Source of the DNA: CAXXXW01 sp963665555
Lineage (GTDB): Bacteria > Pseudomonadota > Alphaproteobacteria > Thalassobaculales > Thalassobaculaceae
NCBI GenBank assembly: GCA_963665555.2
Contig: OY762308.1
Location: 3,339,627 to 3,403,626 of the forward strand
Direction of reading: 5' to 3'
DNA length: 64,000 nucleotides
Position 1 is the first letter of the stretch; each line of letters begins with the position of its first letter. A program made the position numbers and the translations under genes. Shown here piece by piece: positions 1-8,542 of this stretch. The notes beneath the pieces are model-generated. The model saw only the letters and a list, made by a program, of their open reading frames with translations. It had not been told where the DNA came from and did no database searches.

Positions 1-42
1 CGCTCTATGTCCTCTCGGGGGTCCATGCCCGGTGTGTAGTTG

Positions 43-63
43 CCTTGCTTACCTTTAGCAAGG
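43..63. other. short inverted repeat near window edge
   Basis: A 7-bp perfect stem (CCTTGCT at 43-49 and AGCAAGG at 57-63) with a 7-nt loop lies in the 102 bases before the first gene. It sits just downstream of the minus-strand acetyltransferase gene, so it could be part of a transcription end, but no T-run follows on either strand. I see no gene in bases 1-102. Confidence 0.25.
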
Positions 64-102
64 TCAAAGTTGCCCAGCTTACGAAACGGCGCGCCCCGAT
101 CC

Positions 103-846
103 CTACCAGAGCGCGGCGGTAAGTTCGGAGAGCGAGGTCCGCTGGCGGCCGTCCGCGTCGAAATTCCCCGGCGCGAGCCAGCGCGCGTGGGCCTCGCGGA
201 CCGCCGGCCATTCCTCCGCCGTTATCGAGAACCAGGCGGTGTCGCGGCTGCGCCCCTTCGCGATCAGGTGGTTCAGGAACACGCCCTCGTAGCGGAAGCC
301 GAGGCGCAGCGCGGCGGCGCGCGAGCCGGCGTTGAGCGCGTTGCACTTCCACTCCAGCCGCCGATAGCCGCCCTCGTCCAGCACGCGATGCATCATCGCC
401 GACAGGACCTCGGTGGCCCGGACGTCGCGCTGCCAGGCGCGGCCGAACCAGATATGGCCGATCTCGCCGACGCCGGCGGCGGGGCGGATTTCCATGAAGC
501 TGCCCATCCCGCCGATCCGGCCGGTCGCCGCGTCGCGGAACGCCATGAAGAGCGGGTCGCGCGAGGCCTGGCAGCCCTCCAGCCAGTCCCGCGCCGCCGC
601 CTTGTCCGGGAAGGGGCCGTAGGCGAGGTAGTCCCAGATGCGCTCCGGCTCCCGGCCTTCCGTCGCGGCGGCGAAGGCGCCGGCGGCGTCGCGCGCGGCG
701 TCGATCGGTTCGACAATGGCGCGCGGCCCCCGGAGCACGACGCCCTCGAACCCCTCCCAGGTCCGGGGCGGGACCTCGGCGTCGCCCGCCGGCCTGCGGC
801 CGGCCGCGCTCGCCCGCTCGCGCTCGTTCGCCCGGATGTCCTCCAT
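103..846 (-). CDS. GNAT family N-acetyltransferase (RimJ/RimL-like)
   Basis: This 247-residue protein is a GNAT acyltransferase of the RimJ/RimL type, which moves an acetyl group from acetyl-CoA to an amine. The substrate cannot be told from sequence. Visible family signs are the strand pair around IGGMGSFMEI, the IGHIWFG segment, and the C-terminal NAGSRAAALRLGFRYEGV stretch, where the N-x-x-S-x-x-x-x-x-x-x-G-F pattern marks the acetyl-CoA-binding end of the fold. The first 40 residues are a charged extension. The ATG start is supported by a GGAGGAG ribosome site a few bases upstream on the minus strand. It lies downstream of, and in the same direction as, the gamma-glutamyltransferase gene. 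Confidence 0.85.
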   Translation of the reverse strand: MEDIRANERERASAAGRRPAGDAEVPPRTWEGFEGVVLRGPRAIVEPIDAARDAAGAFAAATEGREPERIWDYLAYGPFPDKAAARDWLEGCQASRDPLFMAFRDAATGRIGGMGSFMEIRPAAGVGEIGHIWFGRAWQRDVRATEVLSAMMHRVLDEGGYRRLEWKCNALNAGSRAAALRLGFRYEGVFLNHLIAKGRSRDTAWFSITAEEWPAVREAHARWLAPGNFDADGRQRTSLSELTAALW

Positions 847-865
847 GCCTGTCTCCTCCGCTCTC

Positions 866-2422
866 CTACGCGACCGCGACGCCGCCCGCCGGCGAATGGA
901 TATGCGCCGCGCCGACGCAGCCGCCCCCGTCGGCCATCGCCACGCCGGAGGGGTTGGCGTAGACGGTCGGGAAGGCGGTCGGCGTCCACGGCTCGGACGG
1001 CGCGACGGCGCGGATCGCGGCGACCGTCGCCGCGTCCAGCCGCCCGTCGTGGACCAGCAGGTCGATCCCGCTCGCGTCGATCCGGGGGCGGGCCAGCGCG
1101 GCGCCGAGGTCCATGCCGAAATCGTTCGCGAAGGAGGCGAGCTGGAAGACCGCCGGCAGTATCCGCCGCCCGCCCGACGCGCCGAACCCGAACCATGGCG
1201 CGCCGTCGCGCGTCGCCGCCATCGGGCACATGTTGGTGAGCGGCCGCGCCCCCGCCGCCAGCGAATTGGGCCGGCCGGGCCGGGGGTCGAACCAGTTGAT
1301 CCCGTTGTTCATGAGCACGCCGCTCCCCGGCAGCACGAGCCGGGAGCCGAAGCGCGACAGCAGCGTGGTGGTCATCAGGACCATGTTGCCGTCGGCGTCC
1401 GCCGCGGAGATATGGGTGGTGCAGGCCCGGCCGCCGTCGTCGCCCGCGTGGCCCATGGTCTCCAGCCGGCGCCGGTAGGCCCCGGCCAGCGCGGCGGCGC
1501 AGGCGGCGTAGACATCAGCGTCCGGCGCGCCCGGCCCGAACGCCGGCAGGCGCGAGAGCGCGTCGGCGAAGGTCGGCCCGGCCGTCAGGCCCGCCGGGAG
1601 ATGGTACACGGCGTCCCCGCGCGCGACCGAAAGCGGCTCGACGATCCGGGCGGCGTAGCCCGCGAGGTCCGCCTCCGAAAGCGGCCCGCCGGCGGCCCGG
1701 ACATCGGCGGCGATGGAGCGCGCCAGCGCCCCCTCGTAAAAGGCGCGCGGCCCCTCGCGGGCCAGCGTCCCGAGGGTCCGGGCCAGCGCCGGGTTGGGCA
1801 GGCGTTCCGGCGGACCCTCGGCCGGCATGGAGGGCGGGAACCCGCCGGGCAGCCAGGCCTCGCGCGAGGCCGGGTAGCGCGCGAGCAGCGGCGCCTCGGC
1901 CGCGACATTCAGCGTCGTCCACCAGGTCGCGCGGTGGCCGCGCCGGGCGAGCGCGACGGCGGGCGCGGCAAGCTCCGCCCACGGCTTGCGCCCGAACCGC
2001 TCCGCCGCCAGCGCGTAGCCGGCCACCGCGCCGGGGACGGCGACGGACCGCGCGCCGTGGATGTTGGCGTCGTCCTCCACGCGGGGCCAGCCGAACATGT
2101 CGGCCCCTTCCTCGCCGGTCAGGCGGTAGTCGGCGGGGTCGAGGGCGGCGGGCGCGACCGGCCCGAAATCGACCGCGCGGACGGCGCCCTCGGCGGCGGA
2201 ATGCACGATGGCGAAGCCGATGCCGCCGAGGCCGCTCATCCACGGCTCCGTCACGGCGAGCGCGAGGGCCGTCGCCACCGCGGCGTCGATGGCGTTGCCG
2301 CCGTCGCGCAGGATCGCCGCGCCGGCCTCCGCCGCCTCGACCTCCTGCGCGGCGACGACGCCCCGCGGCCCGTGGCGGGCGGGCTTCGTAACGGTCCAGG
2401 TCTCCAGCGGGGCGTCGGTCAT
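866..2422 (-). CDS. gamma-glutamyltransferase family protein (N-terminal nucleophile hydrolase)
   Basis: This 518-residue protein belongs to the gamma-glutamyltransferase family, whose members cleave or transfer the gamma-glutamyl group of glutathione and related amides after autocatalytic splitting into two subunits. The N-terminal half carries the family stretch GGNAIDAAVATALAL and EPWMSGLGG. The catalytic threonine that becomes the new N-terminus is in the ACTTHIS motif near residue 335, followed by D-A-D-G-N. The small-subunit part has the expected PGSGVLMNN and NSLAAGARPLTNM segments. No signal peptide is visible, so it may act in the cytoplasm. Its ATG overlaps the pyrE stop codon (ATGA), showing translational coupling to pyrE, an unusual pairing. 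Substrate specificity is not evident. Confidence 0.88.
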   Translation of the reverse strand: MTDAPLETWTVTKPARHGPRGVVAAQEVEAAEAGAAILRDGGNAIDAAVATALALAVTEPWMSGLGGIGFAIVHSAAEGAVRAVDFGPVAPAALDPADYRLTGEEGADMFGWPRVEDDANIHGARSVAVPGAVAGYALAAERFGRKPWAELAAPAVALARRGHRATWWTTLNVAAEAPLLARYPASREAWLPGGFPPSMPAEGPPERLPNPALARTLGTLAREGPRAFYEGALARSIAADVRAAGGPLSEADLAGYAARIVEPLSVARGDAVYHLPAGLTAGPTFADALSRLPAFGPGAPDADVYAACAAALAGAYRRRLETMGHAGDDGGRACTTHISAADADGNMVLMTTTLLSRFGSRLVLPGSGVLMNNGINWFDPRPGRPNSLAAGARPLTNMCPMAATRDGAPWFGFGASGGRRILPAVFQLASFANDFGMDLGAALARPRIDASGIDLLVHDGRLDAATVAAIRAVAPSEPWTPTAFPTVYANPSGVAMADGGGCVGAAHIHSPAGGVAVA

Positions 2423-2991
2423 CGGTCCGTGAAATCCTTGCGGTCGAACAGGGAGACCAGGCGGACGCCGAGTTCGGCGAGGTTTCCGGCGCCGCCCTCC
2501 AGCCGGTCCACGACGGCGATAACCTCCCCGGCCTCGCAGCCCCGCGCGCGGATCGCGGCCAGCGCCCGCGCGGCCGAGCCGCCGGTGGTGACCACATCCT
2601 CGACCACGACGACCTTGCTTCCGGCGGGCAGCACGCCCTCGACCAGCCTTTCGGTGCCGTGGTCCTTGGTCTCCTTGCGGACATAGAAGCCCGGGACCGG
2701 CCGCGCCCGCGCGGCGCTCATGGCGGCGACGGCGGCGACGATCGGCACCGCGCCCATCGCCAGCCCGCCGACCGCCGCCACGTCCGGGCGCTCCTCCAGC
2801 AGGTCGAGGACCATGGAGGCGATAAGGCTCCCCCCTTCGGGGTCGAGCATGGTCGGCTTCAGGTCGAAGAAGTAGCTGGCCTCCCGGCCGGAGGCGAGGA
2901 CGAAGCGCCCCTCGCGGAAGGACTTCTCCGCGACGATCGCGCGCAGCCGCGCGCGCGCGCCGGCGCCGCTCGTCGATGGGTCGGACGCCAT
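2419..2991 (-). CDS. pyrE: orotate phosphoribosyltransferase
   Basis: PyrE (190 residues) transfers ribose-phosphate from PRPP to orotate, giving OMP in pyrimidine synthesis. The PRPP-binding loop VVVEDVVTTGGSA is intact around residues 125-138. The N-terminal ASGREASYFFDLKPTML segment and the FYVRKETKDHGT segment, which holds the catalytic-loop lysine, match the family. Length is slightly short but normal for bacterial PyrE. The gene precedes the gamma-glutamyltransferase gene with a 4-bp ATGA overlap. A run of alternating GC at the 5' end encodes ARARLRA and is not otherwise remarkable. Confidence 0.95.
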   Translation of the reverse strand: MASDPSTSGAGARARLRAIVAEKSFREGRFVLASGREASYFFDLKPTMLDPEGGSLIASMVLDLLEERPDVAAVGGLAMGAVPIVAAVAAMSAARARPVPGFYVRKETKDHGTERLVEGVLPAGSKVVVVEDVVTTGGSAARALAAIRARGCEAGEVIAVVDRLEGGAGNLAELGVRLVSLFDRKDFTDR

Positions 2992-3063
2992 GGCCCTCGC
3001 CCCTCCATGGACGGAACCGGCCCCGCGAAGGGGGCCGGCCCGCCGTCTTCCGGTCCGCCGCGC

Positions 3064-3666
3064 CTAGAAGATGTTCTGCGCCGAGACCATCGCGTACAGC
3101 ATCGGGATCGACAGCATGGTGTTGGTCCGCGAGAACAGCATCGCGGTGCGCGCCGAGGCGGCCTTGGTCGCCGCGTCCGCCTCCACCAGGCCGAGCGCCT
3201 TCTGCTGGTTCGGCCAGATCACGAACCACACGTTGAACCACATGACGGCGCCGAGCCACATGCCGATGCCGATGGCGGTGTGCTTGGCCACGCCGTCGGT
3301 CAGCCCGACCGCGATCGCGTCCACCAGGTAGCCGTTCATCCAGGCCAGCAGCAGGCCGGTGACGATGGTCGCCATCGCGCCCCAGCGGAACCAGAACAGC
3401 ACCGCCGGCGCGATCACCTTGCCGATCGCCGGCTTCTGCTCGTCGGGGATGTTCGGCATGTTGGGAATCTGCACGAAGTTGAGATACCAGAGCAGGCCGA
3501 TCCACATCACGCCGCTCAGCACGTGCAGCCAGCGCATGAAGAACGCGAACCAGCCGTGGTCGTAGGCCGTGTCGGCCCCGGCGCCGGCGACGACCAGCAC
3601 CATGACGACCGTCAGCACGATCCCGGCGATGACGGTGTTGCGAAGGCTCGTCAGAATGACCGCCAT
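3064..3666 (-). CDS. urate oxidase N-terminal (PuuD-type) membrane protein
   Basis: This 200-residue integral membrane protein matches the urate oxidase N-terminal domain known from the membrane urate hydroxylase PuuD. Five or so hydrophobic helices are visible, beginning with a strong helix at residues 10-30. Conserved-looking histidines and tryptophans occur in FFMRWLHVLSGVMWIGLLWYL and in AKHTAIGIGMWLG, likely heme or quinone contacts. PuuD proper continues into a cytochrome c domain; this protein stops at the membrane part and has no CXXCH. It may therefore be a relative with another redox role, or need a separate cytochrome. No uric-acid genes flank it. Confidence 0.75.
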   Translation of the reverse strand: MAVILTSLRNTVIAGIVLTVVMVLVVAGAGADTAYDHGWFAFFMRWLHVLSGVMWIGLLWYLNFVQIPNMPNIPDEQKPAIGKVIAPAVLFWFRWGAMATIVTGLLLAWMNGYLVDAIAVGLTDGVAKHTAIGIGMWLGAVMWFNVWFVIWPNQQKALGLVEADAATKAASARTAMLFSRTNTMLSIPMLYAMVSAQNIF

Positions 3667-3798
3667 GAGTCTGTCCCCTCCATCCCGATCCGTTGTTGTC
3701 GCCGCCCCGCCGAAGCCCGGCGCGGGGCGGTCGCGTTTCGTCGGCGAAGTCTAGGCGAGTCGCGCCGCGTTGCAAAGGCCCGCGCGCGGCCGTTCCGC

Positions 3799-3826
3799 TT
3801 GACAGGCCGCGCGGCGGGGTCTAGTT
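3799..3826 (+). promoter_or_regulatory. candidate sigma-70 promoter of tRNA-Phe
   Basis: A perfect -35 box TTGACA (3799-3804) is followed after 16 bases by CTAGTT (3821-3826), a plausible though weak -10. Transcription would start near 3832, giving a leader of about 15 bases before the tRNA. The placement fits a stable-RNA promoter. Confidence 0.5.
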
Positions 3827-3847
3827 GGGGCGGCCGTTCGGCGCGAC

Positions 3848-3923
<76 letters not shown>

Positions 3924-4078
3924 CGCCCCCCCCGGCGCCCCCCGGCCCCGGCGACCGCCCCGCCTCCCGGCGGCGGGCGCCGAATCGTTTCCCTCCCGCG
4001 CCGAAACCCTCTACACTCCGACGCGCCGCGCGCGCCCCGGCGCGCGCCCGTCCCCGACTCCAGGAAATGAGGCCCGTC

Positions 4079-4927
4079 ATGCGTTCGGACTACACGAAGA
4101 TCGAGGCCGGCGCGGTGTTCTTCGCCGTCTGGCACGAGCAATGGGACGCCAACATCCACCACCACGCCGACCAGGGGGTGATCGTCCAGGTCCGCGGCGA
4201 GGCCGACGGCCGCGAGACCAACCTGCTGCAGTTCAACTGCTTCCATTTCGAGCGCACCTACACCTACGCGCCCGAGGGCAAGGCGCGGGTGTGCCAGATC
4301 GACCCGATCGCCGACGGCAACCCGATCGGCTGGACCGCGCGCCGGATCCGCGACCGGCTGCCGGAGATGCTGTCCGCCGCCGGCTATCCCGCCGTCGCCG
4401 CCGCGCTCGACATGGAGCGCGTGCGCGAAGCGGCGGGCGAGGTGGAGGCGGCGGCGCGCCACAAGTTCCGCGCCTCCATCCAGCTGGTGAAGCACAAGCG
4501 CGGCGACTTCATGTTCGAGGCCGGCAACATCCGCTTCGGGCTGGAGATGCGCGTGCTGGGCGACGACGGCGGCCTGGCGATCCATGTGCTCTCCGACGTT
4601 TGCGGCGGGCCGGACCACGACTACGCCGAGGAGACCGAGGTCATCGCCTTCGACTGCTTCCGCGTGCAGCCGCACTACCACTACGGCCCGCGCAACAAGA
4701 ACCTGCGCTACTACTGGGACAAGACGGTGGTGCCGGACACGCTGGAGTGGACGCTGGACGTGCTGAAGGCCGGCAAGCTCGGCCCGATGATCGCGGCGGC
4801 CGGCTATCCCGACATCGCCCGCGACCTCGACCCGGACGAGGTGCGCGCTGTCCTCCCGGCGATCGAGGCGAAGGCGCGCGAACTGCAGCCCAAAGCCGCG
4901 CCGGAAACCGCGCTCGCCGCCGAATAG
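4079..4927 (+). CDS. hypothetical protein with an internally duplicated domain
   Basis: I do not recognise a named function. The 282-residue protein is built from two diverged copies of one domain of about 130 residues. The first copy has ETNLLQFNCFHFERTYTYAP and later LPEMLSAAGYPAVAAALD; the second has ETEVIAFDCFRVQPHYHYGP and LGPMIAAAGYPDIARDLD, at matching spacing. The first copy also has an N-I-H-H-H-A-D segment. No signal peptide or membrane helix is seen, so it is probably cytoplasmic. I chose ATG 4079 because GAGG lies six bases upstream; ATG 4067 in the same frame is the alternative. An enoyl-CoA hydratase gene follows 43 bases downstream. Confidence 0.8.
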   Translation: MRSDYTKIEAGAVFFAVWHEQWDANIHHHADQGVIVQVRGEADGRETNLLQFNCFHFERTYTYAPEGKARVCQIDPIADGNPIGWTARRIRDRLPEMLSAAGYPAVAAALDMERVREAAGEVEAAARHKFRASIQLVKHKRGDFMFEAGNIRFGLEMRVLGDDGGLAIHVLSDVCGGPDHDYAEETEVIAFDCFRVQPHYHYGPRNKNLRYYWDKTVVPDTLEWTLDVLKAGKLGPMIAAAGYPDIARDLDPDEVRAVLPAIEAKARELQPKAAPETALAAE

Positions 4928-4970
4928 GCGCGGGCGCCGCCCCGCCCGGCCGCCGCGCGGGAAGCGGGGG

Positions 4971-5747
4971 ATGCCGGTCCGCCTGGAGCGGCGCGGCGAC
5001 CTCGCGCTGGCGACGCTCGACCGGCCGGAGGCGCTGAACGCGCTCAGCTTCGCGCTGGTGCGGGAGATTTCCGACCGGCTCGACGAGGCGGCGGCGTCCG
5101 GCGCGCGCGGCCTGGTGGTGACCGGCGCGGGCGACCGGGCGTTCTGCGCCGGCGCCGACATCTCCGAACTGGTCGACCGCCCGCCGGCGGCGCGCCGGGC
5201 CGACATCGAGCGCGGGCAGCGCGTGTTCGACCGGCTCGCGAACTTCCCGGTGCCGACGCTGGCGGTGGTCCGGGGGTTCGCGCTGGGCGGCGGGCTGGAG
5301 CTGGCGATGGCGTGCGACTTCCGCCTCGCGGCGCCGAACGCGCGGATGGGCCTGCCGGAAATCGGCCTCGGAGTCATTCCCGGCTACGGCGGCACGCAGC
5401 GCCTGCCCCGGCTGGTGGGCGAGGGCCGCGCGCTCGAACTCGTCGCCAGCGGCCGGGCGGTGGACGCGGAGGAGGCGGAGCGGATCGGGCTGGCGAACGG
5501 GATCGTCGGCGCCGACGGGGGCGATCCGCTGGAGGAGGGGATCGCCTGGCTCGCCCGCGTCGCCCGGCGCGGGCTGCCGGCGCTCGGCCTCGCCCGCGCC
5601 GCCGTGCGCCGCGCCCTCGACCTGCCGGTGGGCGAGGGCCTGAAGGTCGAGGCGGACCTGAACACGCTCGCCTTCCAGACGGAAGACGCGGCGGAGGGCC
5701 TGTCCGCCTTCCTCGAAAAGCGCCGGCCGAAATTCCGGGACCGTTAG
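4971..5747 (+). CDS. enoyl-CoA hydratase/isomerase family protein
   Basis: This 258-residue crotonase-fold protein should hydrate or isomerise an acyl-CoA thioester, as in fatty-acid or amino-acid breakdown. The oxyanion-hole segments are clear: AFCAGADISEL near residues 57-67 and FALGGGLELAMACDFRLA around 100-120. Both acidic residues typical of hydratases appear in place (E in GGGLELA and E in GLPEIGLGVIPGYGGTQRL). The length is usual for the family. Specific substrate cannot be assigned; neighbours give no firm hint beyond the acyl-CoA dehydrogenase operon 1.5 kb away on the other strand. Confidence 0.9.
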   Translation: MPVRLERRGDLALATLDRPEALNALSFALVREISDRLDEAAASGARGLVVTGAGDRAFCAGADISELVDRPPAARRADIERGQRVFDRLANFPVPTLAVVRGFALGGGLELAMACDFRLAAPNARMGLPEIGLGVIPGYGGTQRLPRLVGEGRALELVASGRAVDAEEAERIGLANGIVGADGGDPLEEGIAWLARVARRGLPALGLARAAVRRALDLPVGEGLKVEADLNTLAFQTEDAAEGLSAFLEKRRPKFRDR

Positions 5748-5774
5748 GCCGGGCCGCCGGGCCGGGCGGCGCCT

Positions 5775-6194
5775 TCACTCCAGCCGCGGCTGCGAGAACG
5801 CGCCCGCGCGCGCGAAATCCGGCGCGAAGCGTTCGAGGCGCAGCGCCAGCCCTTCGAGCGCGAGGTCGAGGACCGGCCCGGCCGGGTCGTCGTCGAAGGC
5901 GCCGGCGCGGATGTCGCGGGCGAGGCGGCGCTCCAGCGCGCGCAGCCGCGACGGCGTGTCCGCGCCCGCCGCGTCCACCGCGTCGCGGCCGTAGAGCGCG
6001 GCGTAGCGGTCCAGCAGGCGGCGCGCCGGTTCGGCTCCGTCGCCCGCCTCCATCTCCGCCAGCGCCGCCTCGATGGCCCGCGCCGCCAGCGCGACGGCGC
6101 GGCGGGGCTCGCCCTCCAGGCCGGGCGCGGCGTCGCGGAGCAGCGCCTCGCGCGCCGCCGCTAGCAGGGCGCGGGCGCCGGGTTCACCGCCCAT
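5775..6194 (-). CDS. DUF6285 family protein
   Basis: A 139-residue, alanine- and arginine-rich helical protein resembling DUF6285, a family of unknown function that usually follows an aminoglycoside-type phosphotransferase and an acyl-CoA dehydrogenase. That is the context here: its ATG overlaps the end of the phosphotransferase gene by 11 bases. Visible family-like segments are LDRYAALYGRDAVD and the L-x-R-L-A-R-D-I-R-A-G-x-F-D motif. No catalytic residues are apparent. It is likely co-translated with, and a partner of, the phosphotransferase. Confidence 0.7.
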   Translation of the reverse strand: MGGEPGARALLAAAREALLRDAAPGLEGEPRRAVALAARAIEAALAEMEAGDGAEPARRLLDRYAALYGRDAVDAAGADTPSRLRALERRLARDIRAGAFDDDPAGPVLDLALEGLALRLERFAPDFARAGAFSQPRLE

Positions 6195-7302
6195 CGCCCG
6201 CCGCCTCCGCCCGCGCCTCGATGCGCCGGACCTGCATCGCCGCGTCGTGCTCCATCTCCGCCGCCTTGCGGCCGGTCAGCATCAGCGCGACCGCCTCCGC
6301 GCCGGCCGCGCGGCGCCGGCCCTGTCCGCGCGCGATCACGGCCCAGCGCGCGGCCGCCAGCGCCTCCCACCAGGCGAGCGCGGCCGGATCGCCGGCCGGC
6401 GCGCCCCGCTCGGCCTCGTAGCCGCGCAGGAAGTCCCGCCACTCGCCGATCCCGCCGGCCTCGCGCGCGTCGGCGCCGAACCGCCAGCACCGGGCGCGCA
6501 GCCAGCCCATGTCCTCCAGCGGGTCGCTCCAGGACGCGAACTCCCAGTCCAGCACGCCCGTAAGCTCGCCGCCGTCCGCCATCAGGTTGCCGGTCCTGAA
6601 GTCGCCGTGGCAGAGGACGACCCGCCGGCTCTCCGGCGCGCGCGCGGCGAGGCGGCGCAGCGTCCATTCCAGCGCCGGCGACGGCTCCCCCAGCGCGTCG
6701 ATCCGTTCGAGAAGCTCCGCGATCCGGCGGCGGGCGGGCGAGCGGGGCGGCGCGCCGAGGAAGCCGAGATCGACGCCGCCCGGAACCGCGCGGGGCGTTA
6801 TCGCGTGGATGCGCGCCAGCTCCCGCCCGATCCGCTCCGCCAGCGCCGGGCGGCGGGGATCGAGCGCCGGGTCGCGGACCAGGACGCGCGGGTCCGCCGT
6901 TCCCGCGACGCGGCGCGCGACGAGGAACGGCTTGCCGAGCGGGCCGCCCCCCGGTCCGGGGAACGACGCTTCGAGGAACAGCGGTTCGGGGACCGTGGCG
7001 CCGGCGGCGCGGGCGGCAAGCAGCAGGGCGAACTCCTGCGCCCGCCCCCAGGCCGGGACCGGCGCGTCGGCGGAGGCGGTCCGCAGCACGAGGTCCTGGA
7101 GGCCGGGCAGCGCGCCGCCGTCGAACGCCGCGAGGAGGCGCCGGTTCTCCTGGATCGCGCCGCCGGGCAGCCGGGAGAAGTCGCGGATCGTGGCGCCGCG
7201 CGCCCCGGTCCGCGCCGCCAGCCACGCCGCGAGGCCGGGCGGCGCGCCCCCCGACGGCGCGGCCCCCGGCCGGGCCGCGTCAGGCTCCCCAGGACCAGAA
7301 AT
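6184..7302 (-). CDS. APH-type phosphotransferase family protein
   Basis: This is an aminoglycoside-phosphotransferase/choline-kinase fold protein of the type found beside acyl-CoA dehydrogenases. The catalytic loop CHGDFRTGNLM and the metal-binding GVLDWEF segment are intact, and an N-terminal LPGGAIQENRRLL segment fits the nucleotide-binding part. The start is unresolved. Family-like sequence extends well upstream of the GTG at 7089, yet I find no ATG, GTG or TTG in that frame up to the overlap with the acyl-CoA dehydrogenase stop. The interval given uses an ATT at 7300-7302 as a possible rare start; CTG at 7221 is another option. It probably phosphorylates a hydroxy-acyl or similar substrate, but that is inference. 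Confidence 0.75.
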   Translation of the reverse strand: MSGPGEPDAARPGAAPSGGAPPGLAAWLAARTGARGATIRDFSRLPGGAIQENRRLLAAFDGGALPGLQDLVLRTASADAPVPAWGRAQEFALLLAARAAGATVPEPLFLEASFPGPGGGPLGKPFLVARRVAGTADPRVLVRDPALDPRRPALAERIGRELARIHAITPRAVPGGVDLGFLGAPPRSPARRRIAELLERIDALGEPSPALEWTLRRLAARAPESRRVVLCHGDFRTGNLMADGGELTGVLDWEFASWSDPLEDMGWLRARCWRFGADAREAGGIGEWRDFLRGYEAERGAPAGDPAALAWWEALAAARWAVIARGQGRRRAAGAEAVALMLTGRKAAEMEHDAAMQVRRIEARAEAAGDGR

Positions 7303-8482
7303 CGTTGCCCTCGCCGCGGTAGAAGCGGGCCAGCACCATCTTGTGCACCTCGGACGCGCCGTCCACCAGCCGCGCCTGGCGCGCGTAGCGGTAGATCCAC
7401 TCCAGCGGCGTGTCCCTGGAATAGCCCCGCGCGCCGTTCAGCTGCAGCGCGGTGTCCACCGCCCGTTGCAGCGTGTCGGCGACATGGTTCTTGGCCATCG
7501 AGACTTCCTTGCGCGCGAAGTCGCCTTGGGCGAGCTTCCACGCCGCGCGCATCGTGATCAGCCGGCCGAGTTCGATGTCGGCCGCGACGCCGCCCAGCAT
7601 CTGCTGCACGCCCTCGCGCTCGGCCAGCTTGACGCCGAAGCTCTCGCGCCGCTCCACGTATTCGTGGGCGATCTCCAGCGACCGCTTGGCGAGGCCGAGC
7701 CACCTCATGCAATGGGTGAGCCGCGCGGTGCCGAGGCGGATCTGCGTCAGCTTCAGCCCGTCGCCCACCTCCATGATCCGGTCGGCGTCGTCGATCTCCA
7801 GCCCGTCGAAGCGGAGTTCGCAATGCCCCCCGTGCTCCTCCGGTCCCATGATCTCGATCCGCCGGACGATCTCCCAGCCCGGCTGGTCGCGGTGGAACAT
7901 GAAGGCGGTCAGCCCCCGGCGCGGGTCGTCGGAGGTCTTCGCCATCAGGATGAAATGCGCCGCCTCCTCCGCGCCGGTGATGAACCATTTGCGCCCGCTC
8001 ACGCGCCATTTGGAGTTTCCGACCGGCTCGGCGCGCGTCAGCATCATCGAAGGGTCGGAGCCGGAGCCGGGATGCGGCTCGGTCATGACGAAGGAGGAGC
8101 GGACGCGGCCGTCCACGATCGGCTGCAGCCACTTGTCCTTCTGCGCCCCGGTCGCGACGCGGTTCAGCACGAACATGTTGCCGTCGTCGGGCGCGGCGCA
8201 GTTGAAGCAGGCCGGGCCGAAGATCGAGCGGTTCATCTCCTCGTAGGCGGCCGCCATGCCCACCTGGTCGAAGCCGAGGCCGCCGCGCTCCCTCGGCATC
8301 TGCGGCGCCCAGAGGCCGGCCGCCTTGACCTCGGCGCGCGCCGCCTCCAGCGGCCCGGCGGCGATGTTCTCGTGCGCGTCGTAATTCGCCCGGTCGGACT
8401 CCAGGGGCAGGATGCGCGCGTCCACGAATTCGCGGACGGCGCGGCGGTATTCCTCGACTTCGGGCGGGAGGGAAAAATCCAC
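7280..8482 (-). CDS. acyl-CoA dehydrogenase
   Basis: This 400-residue flavoprotein of the acyl-CoA dehydrogenase family would introduce a double bond between C2 and C3 of an acyl-CoA and pass electrons to ETF. The FAD-binding segments FVMTEPHPGSGSDPS and SGRKWFITGA are present, as is the C-terminal LNGARGYSRDTPLEWIYRYAR region. The sequence resembles the ACAD10/11-like group, which agrees with the linked phosphotransferase gene. It is first in a three-gene minus-strand operon with that gene and the DUF6285 gene. Chain-length specificity cannot be read from the sequence. Confidence 0.92.
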   Translation of the reverse strand: MDFSLPPEVEEYRRAVREFVDARILPLESDRANYDAHENIAAGPLEAARAEVKAAGLWAPQMPRERGGLGFDQVGMAAAYEEMNRSIFGPACFNCAAPDDGNMFVLNRVATGAQKDKWLQPIVDGRVRSSFVMTEPHPGSGSDPSMMLTRAEPVGNSKWRVSGRKWFITGAEEAAHFILMAKTSDDPRRGLTAFMFHRDQPGWEIVRRIEIMGPEEHGGHCELRFDGLEIDDADRIMEVGDGLKLTQIRLGTARLTHCMRWLGLAKRSLEIAHEYVERRESFGVKLAEREGVQQMLGGVAADIELGRLITMRAAWKLAQGDFARKEVSMAKNHVADTLQRAVDTALQLNGARGYSRDTPLEWIYRYARQARLVDGASEVHKMVLARFYRGEGNDFWSWGA

Positions 8483-8542
8483 TTGCTGGCTCCGGCGGGT
8501 TCGCGGCGGTCGCGGAACGAATGCCCGCGCGCGCGCCGGCGG

